Positions 48,395 to 57,658 of a stretch of DNA of 64,000 bases are shown piece after piece. Each line of letters starts with the position of its first letter. Within the stretch, counting starts at the first letter, position 1. The stretch comes from Myxococcus xanthus (GTDB lineage Bacteria; Myxococcota; Myxococcia; Myxococcales; Myxococcaceae), in the NCBI RefSeq assembly GCF_900106535.1, contig NZ_FNOH01000008.1, positions 1 to 64,000 of the forward strand, written 5' to 3'. Below the pieces are notes generated by a model. That model was not told the origin of the DNA, did no database searches, and saw nothing but the letters and a program-made list of their open reading frames with translations. Position numbers and translations under genes: made by a program.

Positions 48395-50364
48395 CGACGT
48401 CGTCCCTGCCCCTTCGCACCACGGTCCTCGCGGCATTGGCCCTCACACAAGAGGACTCGGGGGATGGAGAAGCCATCGAGCTGCGCTACCTGCGTCAGCA
48501 CCTGGATGCAACGGGGCGGGACTGGGTCGCTCGCGCTCGGGAGCGCCTCACACGTCCAGGCTCCGAGGATGCTGGACTCGTCATGCTCGGCGAAGTGCTC
48601 GGGCTCTCCCTGGTGGAGCTCCTGGCAGTGGCTCTGGTCGCCGCCGTCGAGCAGGACCCGATGGTGGGCCGGGCCGTCGCGTACCTTCAAGCACCCGTGG
48701 AGGCCTCCAGACCAACGCTGGGACTGGTTTCCAGCGCACTGGCGCCGGCCGCTTCCGGAGGCCAGGAGGCCCTGCTCCTCCTCACCGCCGGAGCGGCCCT
48801 GGGCAGCGGGCTGCTGACGCGCCTCCGGGAGGACCTTCCACTGTGTGAGCAAACGCTGGCCATGCCGCTGCCGCTCTTCCTGGCGCTGTCCGGGCACGAC
48901 GTCACCTGGCCTGGGGCAACGCTCGGCTCGGCCCGCCTCATGGACGCACCGCTGCCTCCCTCCATCATGGATGGCGTGCGCCGGCATGCGCGCTTTCTCG
49001 CAGGCTCGCCTCGGTCGATGCTCGTGCTGCGCGGCACGTCGGTTTCTGAAACCCGCACCGTGGCGGCGGCGGTCGCCATGACGCTCGGACGAGCCCCCCT
49101 CTTCCTCGGAGCGGAGCTCCAGCGGGGATTGGGGCCCTTCCTGATTCAGCGAGGGCTGCTCCCCATTCATGTCCACGACCTCGCGCCCGGCGAACGAAAG
49201 GTGCTTCCCAACGTGCCGTACTACGACGGCCCCGTGCTGGCCATCACCGGACCCGAGGGCACGCTCGACGCGACGGACCGCACCGTGTTGCGCTGGTCCG
49301 TTCCACGACCTCCCAGCGAGGAACGGCGGGCCCTGTGGGAGTCCTCACTGGGCGCACCGAACCTCGCCGAGGAGCTGGCCCGACGGCACCGTCAGGGAGC
49401 AGGGCGCATTGCCCAGCTTGGCCGGCTGGCCCGGCAGAAGGCGGAGCTGGACGGGCGACCGGCGCCCGAGCTGCAAGACGTGCTCGCAGCGGCCTGGGAG
49501 GCGGAATCCGAGGGCATGGGCACACTCGCGGAGCCCTTGATGGACGCCATAGGCGACGACGCCATCGTCCTCGTGCCCCAGGTGAAACGAGAACTGGAGC
49601 TTCTCCTGGCGCGGTGCCGTGCTCGGGACGATCTGGTCCACGGCCTGGGCCCCTCCGCGACGGTGCGCTATCGCGCGGGTGTCCGGGCACTCTTCATGGG
49701 CGCGTCGGGCACGGGCAAGACGCTCGCCGCGGGATGGCTGGCCACGAAACTCGGACTGCCGCTCTACCGCGTGGATCTGGCATCCGTGACGAGCAAGTAC
49801 ATCGGTGAGACGGAGAAGAACCTCTCGCAGCTCTTCGCGCGGGCCGAGCACGCCGACCTGGTACTGCTCTTCGATGAGGCGGACTCGCTCTTCGCCAAGC
49901 GCACCGACGTGAAGGACTCGAACGACCGGTTCGCCAACGCACAGACGAACTACCTGCTCCAACGAATCGAGGCCTTCGACGGCGTGGCCATCCTGACCAG
50001 CAACAGCAAGAGCCGGTTCGATTCAGCCTTTACGCGCCGCCTCGATGCCATCATCGACTTCACCCTGCCCGGGCCCGCCGAGCGGCGCGCGCTCTGGACC
50101 ACGCATCTGGGCATGGCGCACGAACTTCCCGCCAAGGAATTGAACCGACTGGCGGCGACGGCGGACCTGGCCGGAGGGCAGATTCGCAACGTGGTGCTGA
50201 CGGCCGCGCTCATCGCGCGTGAGGCGGGCCGCTCCATCCAACCACCGGACATCATCGAGGCGCTCGTGCATGAGTACCGGAAGCAGGGCCGCGAGCCCCC
50301 CTCCGAGCTCCGCACCACGCCCCTGGGCTCCGCTGACGGCGCCCGTGACACATGGCGCCGCTAA
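48391..50364 (+). CDS. AAA+ ATPase of the eCIS (Pvc15/Afp15-like)
   Basis: A 657-residue protein. An N-terminal ~370-residue region contains a degenerate first ATPase-like part. The AAA+ module is complete: Walker A GASGTGKT (437-444), Walker B LLFDEADSLF (D495-E496), sensor-1 ILTSNSKS, an R-finger region FTRRLD, and sensor-2 GGQIRN. It belongs to the FtsH/Cdc48-like class found in every PVC/Afp-type locus, where the ATPase is needed for cargo loading or assembly. Its start overlaps the previous stop by ATGA; it is the last gene of the operon. Confidence 0.92.
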
Positions 50365-50394
50365 CGTGGCAGTCCACCCCGCCCCTTCTGCTCA

Positions 50395-51102
50395 TCACCT
50401 TTTCGATTCTGATTTGCGCACCTTGTACTTCAGCCAGAGCATGTCGCTCTTCCGCGGCTCGCAGGAGACCAGCTTGAGATGACGGGCCGGGCCCCTTCCC
50501 TCGCCCGCATCGAACAGAGAAGGCGTTCCGATGGAACCATCCGCGATGGGCGCCACCAAGACACTCAGCTCGTCGATGAGGTCCTCTGCCAGGAAGGAGC
50601 CGTTGATCTTCCCACCGCCCTCCAGGAGCAACCGCTTGATGCCGAAGTCCTTACGGAGCTTTTCGAGCACCCTCGTCAAGTTCAGCTCCGTCTTGCCGCC
50701 AAACAGGTAAGAGACGCCCTTCGACTGGAGGAAGGCCAGGTAGTCGTCAGAGACCTGCTCCGTGAGAATGGTGATGACGTGCTCGTCATCGATGGAGCCA
50801 AACTTCCAGGTGAGCTTGCCCGTGGGGTCCAGCGCGATGGCGTAGGACTCCGCGTCACGCCTCGCGATGAAGTCCGTCCTTGGAATCGGCTGGCCTGACT
50901 TGCGTACCGGGACCTTCGCCTTCCCCGCGTAGGGTTCCATCGAAATCCGCCCAATCATCCAGCCATCGGCGTCGAACGTCTCCGCCGTCCGCTCGTACTC
51001 GGACAGGGCGCGCGACGAGAGCTTCCAGTTCCTCGTGACAATGCGCCCATCGATGGAGGGCACCATGTGGCAAATCACGTACGGGCGCTTCGCTCTGCGC
51101 AT
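50395..51102 (-). CDS. RibD-C/dihydrofolate reductase-like NADPH oxidoreductase
   Basis: A 235-residue protein of the RibD C-terminal/DHFR fold: PYVICHMVPSIDGRI at the N-terminus, VSYLFGGKTELNL and GIKRLLLEGGGKINGSF (the GGG nucleotide-binding turn), then IDELSVLVAPI. The start at 51102 has GAGGAGA upstream. These enzymes reduce riboflavin-pathway or other carbonyl-type substrates with NADPH; the physiological substrate is not evident. It is transcribed divergently from a broken LysR regulator gene, which once may have controlled it. Confidence 0.85.
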   Translation of the reverse strand: MRRAKRPYVICHMVPSIDGRIVTRNWKLSSRALSEYERTAETFDADGWMIGRISMEPYAGKAKVPVRKSGQPIPRTDFIARRDAESYAIALDPTGKLTWKFGSIDDEHVITILTEQVSDDYLAFLQSKGVSYLFGGKTELNLTRVLEKLRKDFGIKRLLLEGGGKINGSFLAEDLIDELSVLVAPIADGSIGTPSLFDAGEGRGPARHLKLVSCEPRKSDMLWLKYKVRKSESKR

Positions 51103-51161
51103 CTGCTGTCTCCTCGGACTCTGGGCGCGGTCGTCAGGGTGACGTCTTCCTGACGAGCCCC

Positions 51162-51221
51162 TGGGACCGCCTCAAACGGCTTTCCAGCGGCGGGGGTGCC
51201 CCATGCCTGAATCGTGTTCAT
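51162..51221 (-). pseudogene. Possible N-terminal remnant of an alcohol dehydrogenase gene
   Basis: In the ~270-bp gap between the reductase and LysR genes, ATG at 51221 (with a GGAGCA-like SD upstream) opens MNTIQAWGTPAAGKPFEAV. This resembles the first residues of YahK-type zinc alcohol dehydrogenases (M.TI.A......G.P.E). Similarity stops after ~20 residues and the frame then runs meaninglessly into the reductase gene. It is a stub at best. Confidence 0.28.
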
Positions 51222-51373
51222 CGTATTGCTCCTGGGAGAAGGGAGGGATTCTCCGGTGAAGGACAGATCAATACGGTCCACGTTTCCAGGGCACTAGGCG
51301 CCGTCGCGCCATATGGGATTTGAAGCCATGCTTGATAATCGGCTACCACGCCTACCTGTTAGGGACTCACGCG

Positions 51374-52086
51374 ATGAAGACGGCGCTTCTCCCTCAGCTT
51401 CAGACCTTCCTCGTGGTGGCGCGCCTGCGCAGCTTCAGCGCGGCGGCTCGCGAACTGGGGCTCTCTGCCTCTGCGGTCAGCCAGTCTGTACGCCAGCTCA
51501 AAGCGCAACTCAATGTAGTCCTGCTGACCCGCACCACGCGGAGCGTGTCGCTGACCGAAGTGGGCAGGCGCTTGGTCGAGAAGGCAGGCCCCGCCCTGGG
51601 TCAGACCTTCGCGGCCCTCACCGAGGTCTCAGCGAATCCAGGTGAGCCGGTCGGCCGGCTCCGGCTGTCGGTGCCCCGGACCGCGGTGCCCTTTGCCATC
51701 ACGCCCGTGCTGCCGACCTTTCGCGCACGCCACCCACGCGTGGAGGTGGAGGTCGTCGTCGAGGACCGCTTCGTGGACGTCGTGCCGAGGCCTGGGAGCT
51801 GGCGCGCGGCCGGCGGAACTGGCGTGTGCCCGTGCGCGGAGGCGTCGTCACCAATGAAAGCCGGCTGACCACGATTCTGGCGGAGGAGAACATGGGACTC
51901 GCCTATTGCCTTGAGTCGACAGTGGCGAAGCAGCTCCGGAGCGGGCGGCTGAGGTGTGTGCTTGAGGCGTACGCGCCCACGGTGCCTGGCTTCTTTCTCT
52001 ACTACCCCAGCCGTGCGCAGCGCTCCGAGCCGCTGCGCATCTTCGTCGAGATGGCGAAGGAGCTGGCTGCGCGTGCCTTCGATTAG
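51374..52086 (+). pseudogene. LysR-family regulator, disrupted by internal deletion and frameshift
   Basis: ATG at 51374 starts a good LysR HTH: LPQLQTFLVVARLRSFSAAA, LGLSASAVSQSVRQL, LLTRTTRSVSLTEVGRRLVE. The effector-binding domain begins (LRLSVPRTAVPFAITPVLPT, VEVEVVVEDRFVDVV) but then jumps, near 51790, to a different frame that reads ELARGRRNWRVPVRGGVVTN, ILAEENMGLAY and EPLRIFVEMAKELAARAFD, the C-terminal end of a LysR effector domain. About 100 residues of the normal middle are missing. The protein is predicted non-functional. Confidence 0.75.
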
Positions 52087-52132
52087 CTACAGGTCAGCAC
52101 GGGCGCGAGGGGTTGAATGACTTGCTTTCGGG

Positions 52133-54880
52133 TCAAGAAGACGGCGAGGACGCCTGAGCCAGGGCCCTCAGGTCGAACTCCTTCACTCCCCGGAGAGTCC
52201 GGTAGCGCTCCGGGAAGGCCGTGAGGATGAGAATCTGCAACGTGTCCCCCGCGCTCTCGATGACCTCCAGGGCGCGCTGGTGCCGGGCCGCGTCCGTGTT
52301 CACCAGTGCGTCGTCGAGGACGACGAGCTGTGGCTCCGGCCGCGGCCCTTTCTTGGCCAGCAGCTCCCCGAGCGCCAGCCTCAAAGCGAACAGGGTCTGC
52401 TCCCGCATCCCCCACGAAAAGCCCTCCAGCGGCCAGGGGCCCCCCGCCGTCTGCAACCGTGCCTCGCTGAACTCTGCGTCCAGCAAGAGTTGCTCGAGCC
52501 GCCCTCCTCCACGGATATACGCAAGGCGGGAGTGGAGCTCCTGCTCGATGGGCGCCAGGAACGTCTGGTTCACTTGGTCCTGCCAGGCCTGGGACATCGT
52601 GCGGAGGCTCTCCGCGGCCCGGGCCCGTGTCTCCAGTCGCTGGTACGCGGCTTCCGCCAGGGCCAGCTTCTCCTCCGCCTCGCAGAGCCGCGAGTACAGA
52701 CCGTCCGCTGCCGCCTGCTCCAGCAGCGCCTGCGCCCGGATGCGCTTCTCCTGGTTCTTCTTCTCCTCGTCTCCGATCCGCTCCAACGTGTCCTGCAGCT
52801 TCTTACGCTCGACCGTGGCGCGTGCTTCCAGCCTGGGAAGTTGCGCTCGGAGCCCCCTGACCATGTTCTCCAGACGGCTCAGCTCCGCCTCCGCCCGCTC
52901 TACCTCCGCGCCCAGCCCTTCGAGGGACAAGCCCAGGGTGTTGAGCTGGGTCTTCAGCTCCAAGCCCAGCGCCTGGGCCGCAGCCTGCGCGGAGCTGCGC
53001 CCCTGAGTGACGACCTTGAGGTGCTGCTCTGCCTTCCGGAGAGCTCCTTCCACCTCCTCCCGCGCCTTGTCCCGGGCCTTCACCTCCTGCCTGCGGGCCT
53101 TGAGTTCCTCCGTCAGCGCCTTCAGCTCGGGAAATGGGTGGGTCTGTAGCTCCTCCCGCGAAAGGTTGAGCTGGGCGCTCAGTGCCCCCGTCTTCCGTGC
53201 CTGCTCACGCTGCTGTTCCTTGAGCACCTCGACGCTCTCGACTTTGTTGTCCTCCAAGAACTGGCTCCGTGCCTCCTCGTACTTCGACAGCTCCTGAAGC
53301 ACGACCTGCTGGGACGCCCACTCCGCGCGCAGACCCACCACATCATCGACTCCGTGCTCATGGAGGCGGCGCGCCAGGTCCTTCCGGTGCTTCTCGACCT
53401 CCGCTTCGAGCTTGCCAATCTCCTCGGCCGCAGTGCGCACGCGGACTTCACCCACTCCCTTGATGCGCAGTGCACCAGCACGCACCCCCGAGAAGACCTT
53501 CTGCTCCTCCCTTGTGAGCTTGTGCGGTGTGGTGTGACCCTGGGCCTCCCACTCGATACGCTGCGGGCTCTCGGCAGTGAAGGAGACCTCGACCCCCTGT
53601 GCGTCCAGCCTGTCCAGGGCCTGATTCAGCTTGCGCTGCACCTCCTCGGCGCGCTTTACCTCTGCGTCTGGAAGCGCCTTCAGCGCCGCAGTCTTGCGTC
53701 GGGCATTCTCCACTGCGGTCTCCACCCGCGTCCCCTGCTTGACGAGCCCGTCCAACTTCCGCTGCTCCGCCAGGGAAGCGCGCGCATCTTCGAGGAGTCG
53801 TCCTCGTTCCACGCGCTGCTCCGCCAGCTCCACCTCCCCCTGCTGAGCCTTGTGTCGCTCGCGTGCTTCGCGAGCCCCGTCTTCGGCGCGCCGGACGAGT
53901 CCCTGGGCCTCCTGCAAGGCCGGCTCGTTGCGAGCCAGCAGGTCCTCCTGCTGGACCACCTTCTGCTGGAGCGCGAGAAGCTCTCGCTGCTTCTGGTCCA
54001 GCGCCTGCCACTCTTTTCGCTGACGCTCGACGTCCTTCTCCCGGAGCGCCGCCTGCTGCTCCAGCTTCTCCTCCTCCGCGATGCGCTCCTGCAAGCTAGC
54101 GAGCCGCTGCTCATAGGTCCTCCGTTCCTCCGCCAGGGAGAGCTGCTTCTGGCCGAGGTCCATGCTCTCGCTGGCAAGCTGCTCGATCTCCGCCAACCGC
54201 TGAGTCAACCGAGCTGCCTCCTCGCGCAACTCCCGCATGCGAGCACCCTCACGATCGAGGTCGCTTCCGGTGACGAGCTTTCCCGTCTTGGGCGTGAAGA
54301 ACTGGCGGTAGGCCCCCTCCATTGCCTTCAGGAGGGACTGTTCCTCGTTGCTCAGGGCGGCGACTCCAACCGTCTCAAGGAGGCGGGCCTTGAGCGGTGT
54401 ATCGAGGCCGGGCAGGTCGTACCGCTCTTCCGACTGATTCAACCAGAGCAACCGAGCCAAGCCCCAGTTGCCCACCTTCGTCACGCCGTTGCCGGGCACG
54501 CTGGAGACAAGGAAGCCTCGGAGCAACGCATCCGCCTCCTGCGATTCAGCGAGCCGCTCGAACCGACTCCCCGTCCACTCATCCAGGACGCTACTGGCGT
54601 CGTCCAGGAAAGCCTTCTCAAGCCGGTAGCGCTTCCCCCCCGTCTCGAACTCCAGCTTCACTCGCGGAGAGAGCTTGGTCTGCCAGGGACGAAGCAGGTT
54701 CATCTCTCGGTCCTTCGTGGAGTGGCGGTCGAACAGCGCCCTTGCGACGGCCAGGATGAGGCTCGACTTACCCGTCTCATTGGGCGCATGGATGACATGG
54801 ATGCCCGTTCCCAGCCCTTGCAGGTCCACCGGGCTCCGGAAGCAGCGAAAGTGCTGGACGCAAAGCCTGCGCAAAATCAT
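52133..54880 (-). CDS. SbcC/Rad50-like ATPase
   Basis: A 915-residue SMC-type protein. The ATG at 54880 is chosen for its SD (GGAGG, 7 nt away) and ATGA overlap with the nuclease gene. P-loop HAPNETGKSS is at residues 31-40; two long coiled coils (~190-650) surround a hinge; the signature-like FSWGMREQTLFALRLALGEL and Walker B LVVLDDALVNTD lie near the C-terminus. I do not see the CxxC zinc hook; the hinge centre carries a folded-looking insert instead. With the downstream-partner metallophosphoesterase it forms an Mre11-Rad50-type DNA end-processing complex. Confidence 0.85.
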   Translation of the reverse strand: MILRRLCVQHFRCFRSPVDLQGLGTGIHVIHAPNETGKSSLILAVARALFDRHSTKDREMNLLRPWQTKLSPRVKLEFETGGKRYRLEKAFLDDASSVLDEWTGSRFERLAESQEADALLRGFLVSSVPGNGVTKVGNWGLARLLWLNQSEERYDLPGLDTPLKARLLETVGVAALSNEEQSLLKAMEGAYRQFFTPKTGKLVTGSDLDREGARMRELREEAARLTQRLAEIEQLASESMDLGQKQLSLAEERRTYEQRLASLQERIAEEEKLEQQAALREKDVERQRKEWQALDQKQRELLALQQKVVQQEDLLARNEPALQEAQGLVRRAEDGAREARERHKAQQGEVELAEQRVERGRLLEDARASLAEQRKLDGLVKQGTRVETAVENARRKTAALKALPDAEVKRAEEVQRKLNQALDRLDAQGVEVSFTAESPQRIEWEAQGHTTPHKLTREEQKVFSGVRAGALRIKGVGEVRVRTAAEEIGKLEAEVEKHRKDLARRLHEHGVDDVVGLRAEWASQQVVLQELSKYEEARSQFLEDNKVESVEVLKEQQREQARKTGALSAQLNLSREELQTHPFPELKALTEELKARRQEVKARDKAREEVEGALRKAEQHLKVVTQGRSSAQAAAQALGLELKTQLNTLGLSLEGLGAEVERAEAELSRLENMVRGLRAQLPRLEARATVERKKLQDTLERIGDEEKKNQEKRIRAQALLEQAAADGLYSRLCEAEEKLALAEAAYQRLETRARAAESLRTMSQAWQDQVNQTFLAPIEQELHSRLAYIRGGGRLEQLLLDAEFSEARLQTAGGPWPLEGFSWGMREQTLFALRLALGELLAKKGPRPEPQLVVLDDALVNTDAARHQRALEVIESAGDTLQILILTAFPERYRTLRGVKEFDLRALAQASSPSS

Positions 54881-56004
54881 TTCCACACCTCCATCACCAG
54901 CTCTGACAGCAACTGTCTGGCCGCGGTCCTGACGGGCTCCGGCGTGGCACCTGGTCCAACTGCGGCCGGTTTGTTCAGCCCATCCAGCAACGAGGAGACC
55001 AGACTGCTCGAACCTGCGATGTCCGCGAGGCGCCCCTCTGCCTTCGCGCGTGGTATGTCCTCGCGCTCGATGCAGACATGAAGGAGCCCTCCCCCCTGAA
55101 GCTCCTCACGGAACGCCTCCAACCCTGATGAGGCGTCCTCGGAAGAAAATCCCGTCGTGTGAATGCGCAGCAGCGCCCTTTCGGGGCGCGCCAGCTGCGC
55201 CACGAGCTCCCGAGCCCGAGCCACCTCCGGCTCGTGGCCCTGACTCAGGTCCAGCTCCACCGTCCTCCAGGTCAGCGCCCCTGTTGCAATCGGCTCCAGC
55301 CGGGGCACGGCGCCCCGCGACGAGAGTTCCACCAGCAGTGCCTGCCCCGAGCCCACCTCACCGAACTTCGTCGTCTCGTGGGCTCCCGAGTAGGCCGTAC
55401 GACCGTCATGGACGTACTGCCCATGCCAGTGACCCAAGGCCAGGTAGTCGAGGCCAGCGCGGACCGCCGCGTCCAGTGCGATGGGGAAGTCGTCCGCGGC
55501 GTGCTTGCCTTCGATGCGCAGGGAGCCATGCGCCACGCCGATGCGAATCACGTCCAGGCCGGACGCCATCTCCCAGCCGGCGGTGGGGTCCTTCATACCC
55601 TTCTTCTGGCGGAGTGGCGCGGGGAGCAACACGGCATCGGTGTGCGGGATGGGCACCGCCGCATTCCCATCCAGCACGGTGATGTGATCCGGGCGCTGAT
55701 TCCAGGAGGCCCGGCGGAAGACGGCATCCGGCGTCAGCGCATCGTGGTTGCCGGGCAGGACGTACACGGGCGCGAGAGAGCCCGCGAGCACCTTGATGAC
55801 CGCATGGACGACGCGGTCCTCGACGACATTGTGCTCGAAGATGTCACCCGCCAGGACGACGGCATCCACCTTCGACCGGTTGGCCGCGCTGATGACGTTG
55901 CTCGCGGCCTCCAGTCTCGCCTTCCGGACGTCCTCCGCGACATGAGCCACATGACGGGCTCGGAGGCCCATCTGCCAATCCGCTGAATGAAGAATCCTGA
56001 CCAT
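54877..56004 (-). CDS. SbcD/Mre11-like metallophosphoesterase
   Basis: A 375-residue nuclease. Phosphoesterase motifs: HSADWQMG (D9; the usual DxH is DxQ here), AGDIFE (D54), GNHD (85-88), a VAHGSL and a GHWHG motif. The DWQ variant is common in this branch of DNA-repair exonucleases, so activity is not excluded. The C-terminal ~100 residues are a capping/interaction region. It is the first gene of the two-gene operon with the SbcC-like ATPase, overlapping by ATGA. Confidence 0.87.
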   Translation of the reverse strand: MVRILHSADWQMGLRARHVAHVAEDVRKARLEAASNVISAANRSKVDAVVLAGDIFEHNVVEDRVVHAVIKVLAGSLAPVYVLPGNHDALTPDAVFRRASWNQRPDHITVLDGNAAVPIPHTDAVLLPAPLRQKKGMKDPTAGWEMASGLDVIRIGVAHGSLRIEGKHAADDFPIALDAAVRAGLDYLALGHWHGQYVHDGRTAYSGAHETTKFGEVGSGQALLVELSSRGAVPRLEPIATGALTWRTVELDLSQGHEPEVARARELVAQLARPERALLRIHTTGFSSEDASSGLEAFREELQGGGLLHVCIEREDIPRAKAEGRLADIAGSSSLVSSLLDGLNKPAAVGPGATPEPVRTAARQLLSELVMEVWK

Positions 56005-56144
56005 TTAAAGGACGGTACAGATGTGTCGCGGAGCCGCACATACCTCCAGGGTGGTAGTACTGGCTTCATGAGATCTGACGTGGAGGGGCCACGCCTATCC
56101 GGCGAGGCTGACGCAGAGTTCGAGCGCGTTGAAACACACAGGGG

Positions 56145-56258
56145 TCATGTACTGGCTGGGACCTCGTCGAGCATGGCGATGAGCGGCGAGGTGGCCCGGC
56201 GGAAGTCCGCGCCGTAGTTGAGCTTGGAGATGAACCGCGCGCTCATCTTCCGCGCGAA
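56145..56258 (-). pseudogene. C-terminal fragment of an N-acyl synthase-like (LuxI/FeeM-type) gene
   Basis: Minus-strand codons read FARKMSARFISKLNYGADFR and then RATSPLIAMLDEVPAST before TGA at 56145-56147. This is colinear with the end of the decayed acyltransferase at 57659-58488 (RRMGARFISEPLYDTSFCRF, TLPLIAALDG). No upstream part is present. It is therefore a 3' stub of a second copy, located on the other side of the LuxR-type gene. Confidence 0.55.
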
Positions 56259-56300
56259 GAGACACGAAGCCCTCGCATCCTCCGTCCAGTTGTCGCTGGA

Positions 56301-56369
56301 GAGCACGCCGAGCCGCTGCGCCCCATCATCAAGGCGGCGGAGGAGCTGGCCATGCGCACCTTCGAATAG
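56301..56369 (+). pseudogene. LysR gene 3' remnant
   Basis: Plus-strand codons read EHAEPLRPIIKAAEELAMRTFE before TAG, matching the end of the broken LysR gene (EPLRIFVEMAKELAARAFD at 52030-52086). The similarity extends past the stop: TAGCGACAGGCCAGCACGGG here against TAGCTACAGGTCAGCACGGG there. It is a duplicated 3' end, implying rearrangement between the two loci. Confidence 0.6.
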
Positions 56370-56402
56370 CGACAGGCCAGCACGGGCGCAAGGGGGGAGC
56401 GT

Positions 56403-56420
56403 CTACCTCTCCGGAGGTAC
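56403..56420. promoter_or_regulatory. lux-box-like dyad upstream of the LuxR-type gene
   Basis: CTACCTCTCCGGAGGTAC shows imperfect dyad symmetry (ACCTC..GAGGT) about 80 bp before the LuxR-type start. A near copy with perfect symmetry occurs at 57675-57692 beyond the gene. LuxR-type operators are palindromes of about 18-20 bp often starting ACCT, so this is a candidate operator. It may instead be residual coding sequence of a decayed gene. Confidence 0.35.
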
Positions 56421-56500
56421 TGACAGACAGTGACCAGGAACCTATTCAGGACCTGAACGTCTATGCTGTCCATCGGTGCATCTACTGGCCGGGGGGATGA

Positions 56501-57598
56501 ATGGTCGCGTCAATTCACTTCAGCTCGCGTGAGCGCATGCTCATGCGCGATGTCGCCGTCGCACTCAATGGTTCGCTGCACCTGTCAGACATGCTGGGAC
56601 AAGCGAGAAGATTGCTGACCCAGCTCGTCCCCGCCGATTACACGGGTCTGTGCATCGTCAGCCGAGGGCGACCATCGACATACGAGTGGGTCGAGGAGGC
56701 AGGCGCACCCAACGCCCTGCTGGCCCGGTATGCCGAGCTGCAACCCGATGACTTCGTGCTCAAATCCGTCGTACGCCAACGCGACACGGTGCTCCGGGAC
56801 TCGGAGATGCTGCCGCGAAAGGAACTGGAGAGGAGCCCGCTCTACCTGCGCAGCTGTGAGCTGGGTCTGAAACTGGAGCAGGTCTTGGCCACGCTCATGA
56901 CGGTCCAGCATGGCATGTACTGCGGATTCACCATGTACCGGGACCGGCGACGCCCCTTCTCTCGGAAGGCTCAAGCGGCATTGCAGCTCCTCTCCCCCAG
57001 CTTTGCGGCCGCGATCTACAAAAGCCACCACATGGACAGCCTGCTGACGGGCGAGCGCCTCCTGGACGCCATGAGTCGACGTCAGGGCTTCCAGTTCCTC
57101 GTCGTAGCGCCCCCCGCGTTCGAGACGCGTCGCTCCGAGCGCGCGACTGCGTTGGTGGAGAAGTGGTTCACCAAAGACGAACGGACTCGGGCGGGACTTC
57201 CCAAGCCGATGCTTGAGCACATCAAGACGTTGTCCCAGGTAGACATCCTCATGAGGCCGCGGGAGCACCGACTGATCTTCCCGCGCGACGATGAGAATCT
57301 GGTGGTGATCTTCATCGAACTTCCCGAATCGGATGGGCCGAGGCAGTGGGCGATGCTTCTGCACGAAGTTCCCAAGTCCATTCCGCTTCCAGAAGAGCTT
57401 GCTCAGTATTTGAGTGCGAGGGAGATGCAAATCGCGTGGGGGCTCCTCAGGAACTGGAGCCCAGAGTTGATTGCCAAGGAGTTCAACATCACTCTTCACA
57501 CGGCAAAAACTCACGTGCGCAACATCTACAAGGCTCTGAACTGCGACAACCGGGTCGACTTCCTGTACCAGGCCGCGCGGCTCCTGCGACCTATTTGA
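56501..57598 (+). CDS. LuxR-type transcriptional regulator
   Basis: A 365-residue protein, ATG at 56501 preceded by GGGGGGA. The N-terminal ~190 residues look like a GAF-type sensor domain (LLTQLVPADYTGLCIVSRGR, FSRKAQAALQLLSPSF). The C-terminal GerE/LuxR HTH is complete: LSAREMQIAWGLLRNWSPEL, IAKEFNITLHTAKTHVRNIY and KALNCDNRVDFL. It lacks the classical autoinducer-binding domain of LuxR proper. It is flanked by remnants of acyl synthase genes and by paired palindromes, suggesting former or present control of acyl-signal genes. Confidence 0.85.
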   Translation: MVASIHFSSRERMLMRDVAVALNGSLHLSDMLGQARRLLTQLVPADYTGLCIVSRGRPSTYEWVEEAGAPNALLARYAELQPDDFVLKSVVRQRDTVLRDSEMLPRKELERSPLYLRSCELGLKLEQVLATLMTVQHGMYCGFTMYRDRRRPFSRKAQAALQLLSPSFAAAIYKSHHMDSLLTGERLLDAMSRRQGFQFLVVAPPAFETRRSERATALVEKWFTKDERTRAGLPKPMLEHIKTLSQVDILMRPREHRLIFPRDDENLVVIFIELPESDGPRQWAMLLHEVPKSIPLPEELAQYLSAREMQIAWGLLRNWSPELIAKEFNITLHTAKTHVRNIYKALNCDNRVDFLYQAARLLRPI

Positions 57599-57658
57599 AG
57601 CACACGGCATGGCCATCCTCCCTTCTGAAGTGCCCGCTGATGAGGAAGGATGGTCCGG

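Noticed and set aside
54877-56004. Inactive SbcD because of DWQ instead of DWH
   Set aside because: The DWQ form is common in this phosphoesterase branch, and the other metal ligands (D9, D54, N86, H87, GHWHG) are present.
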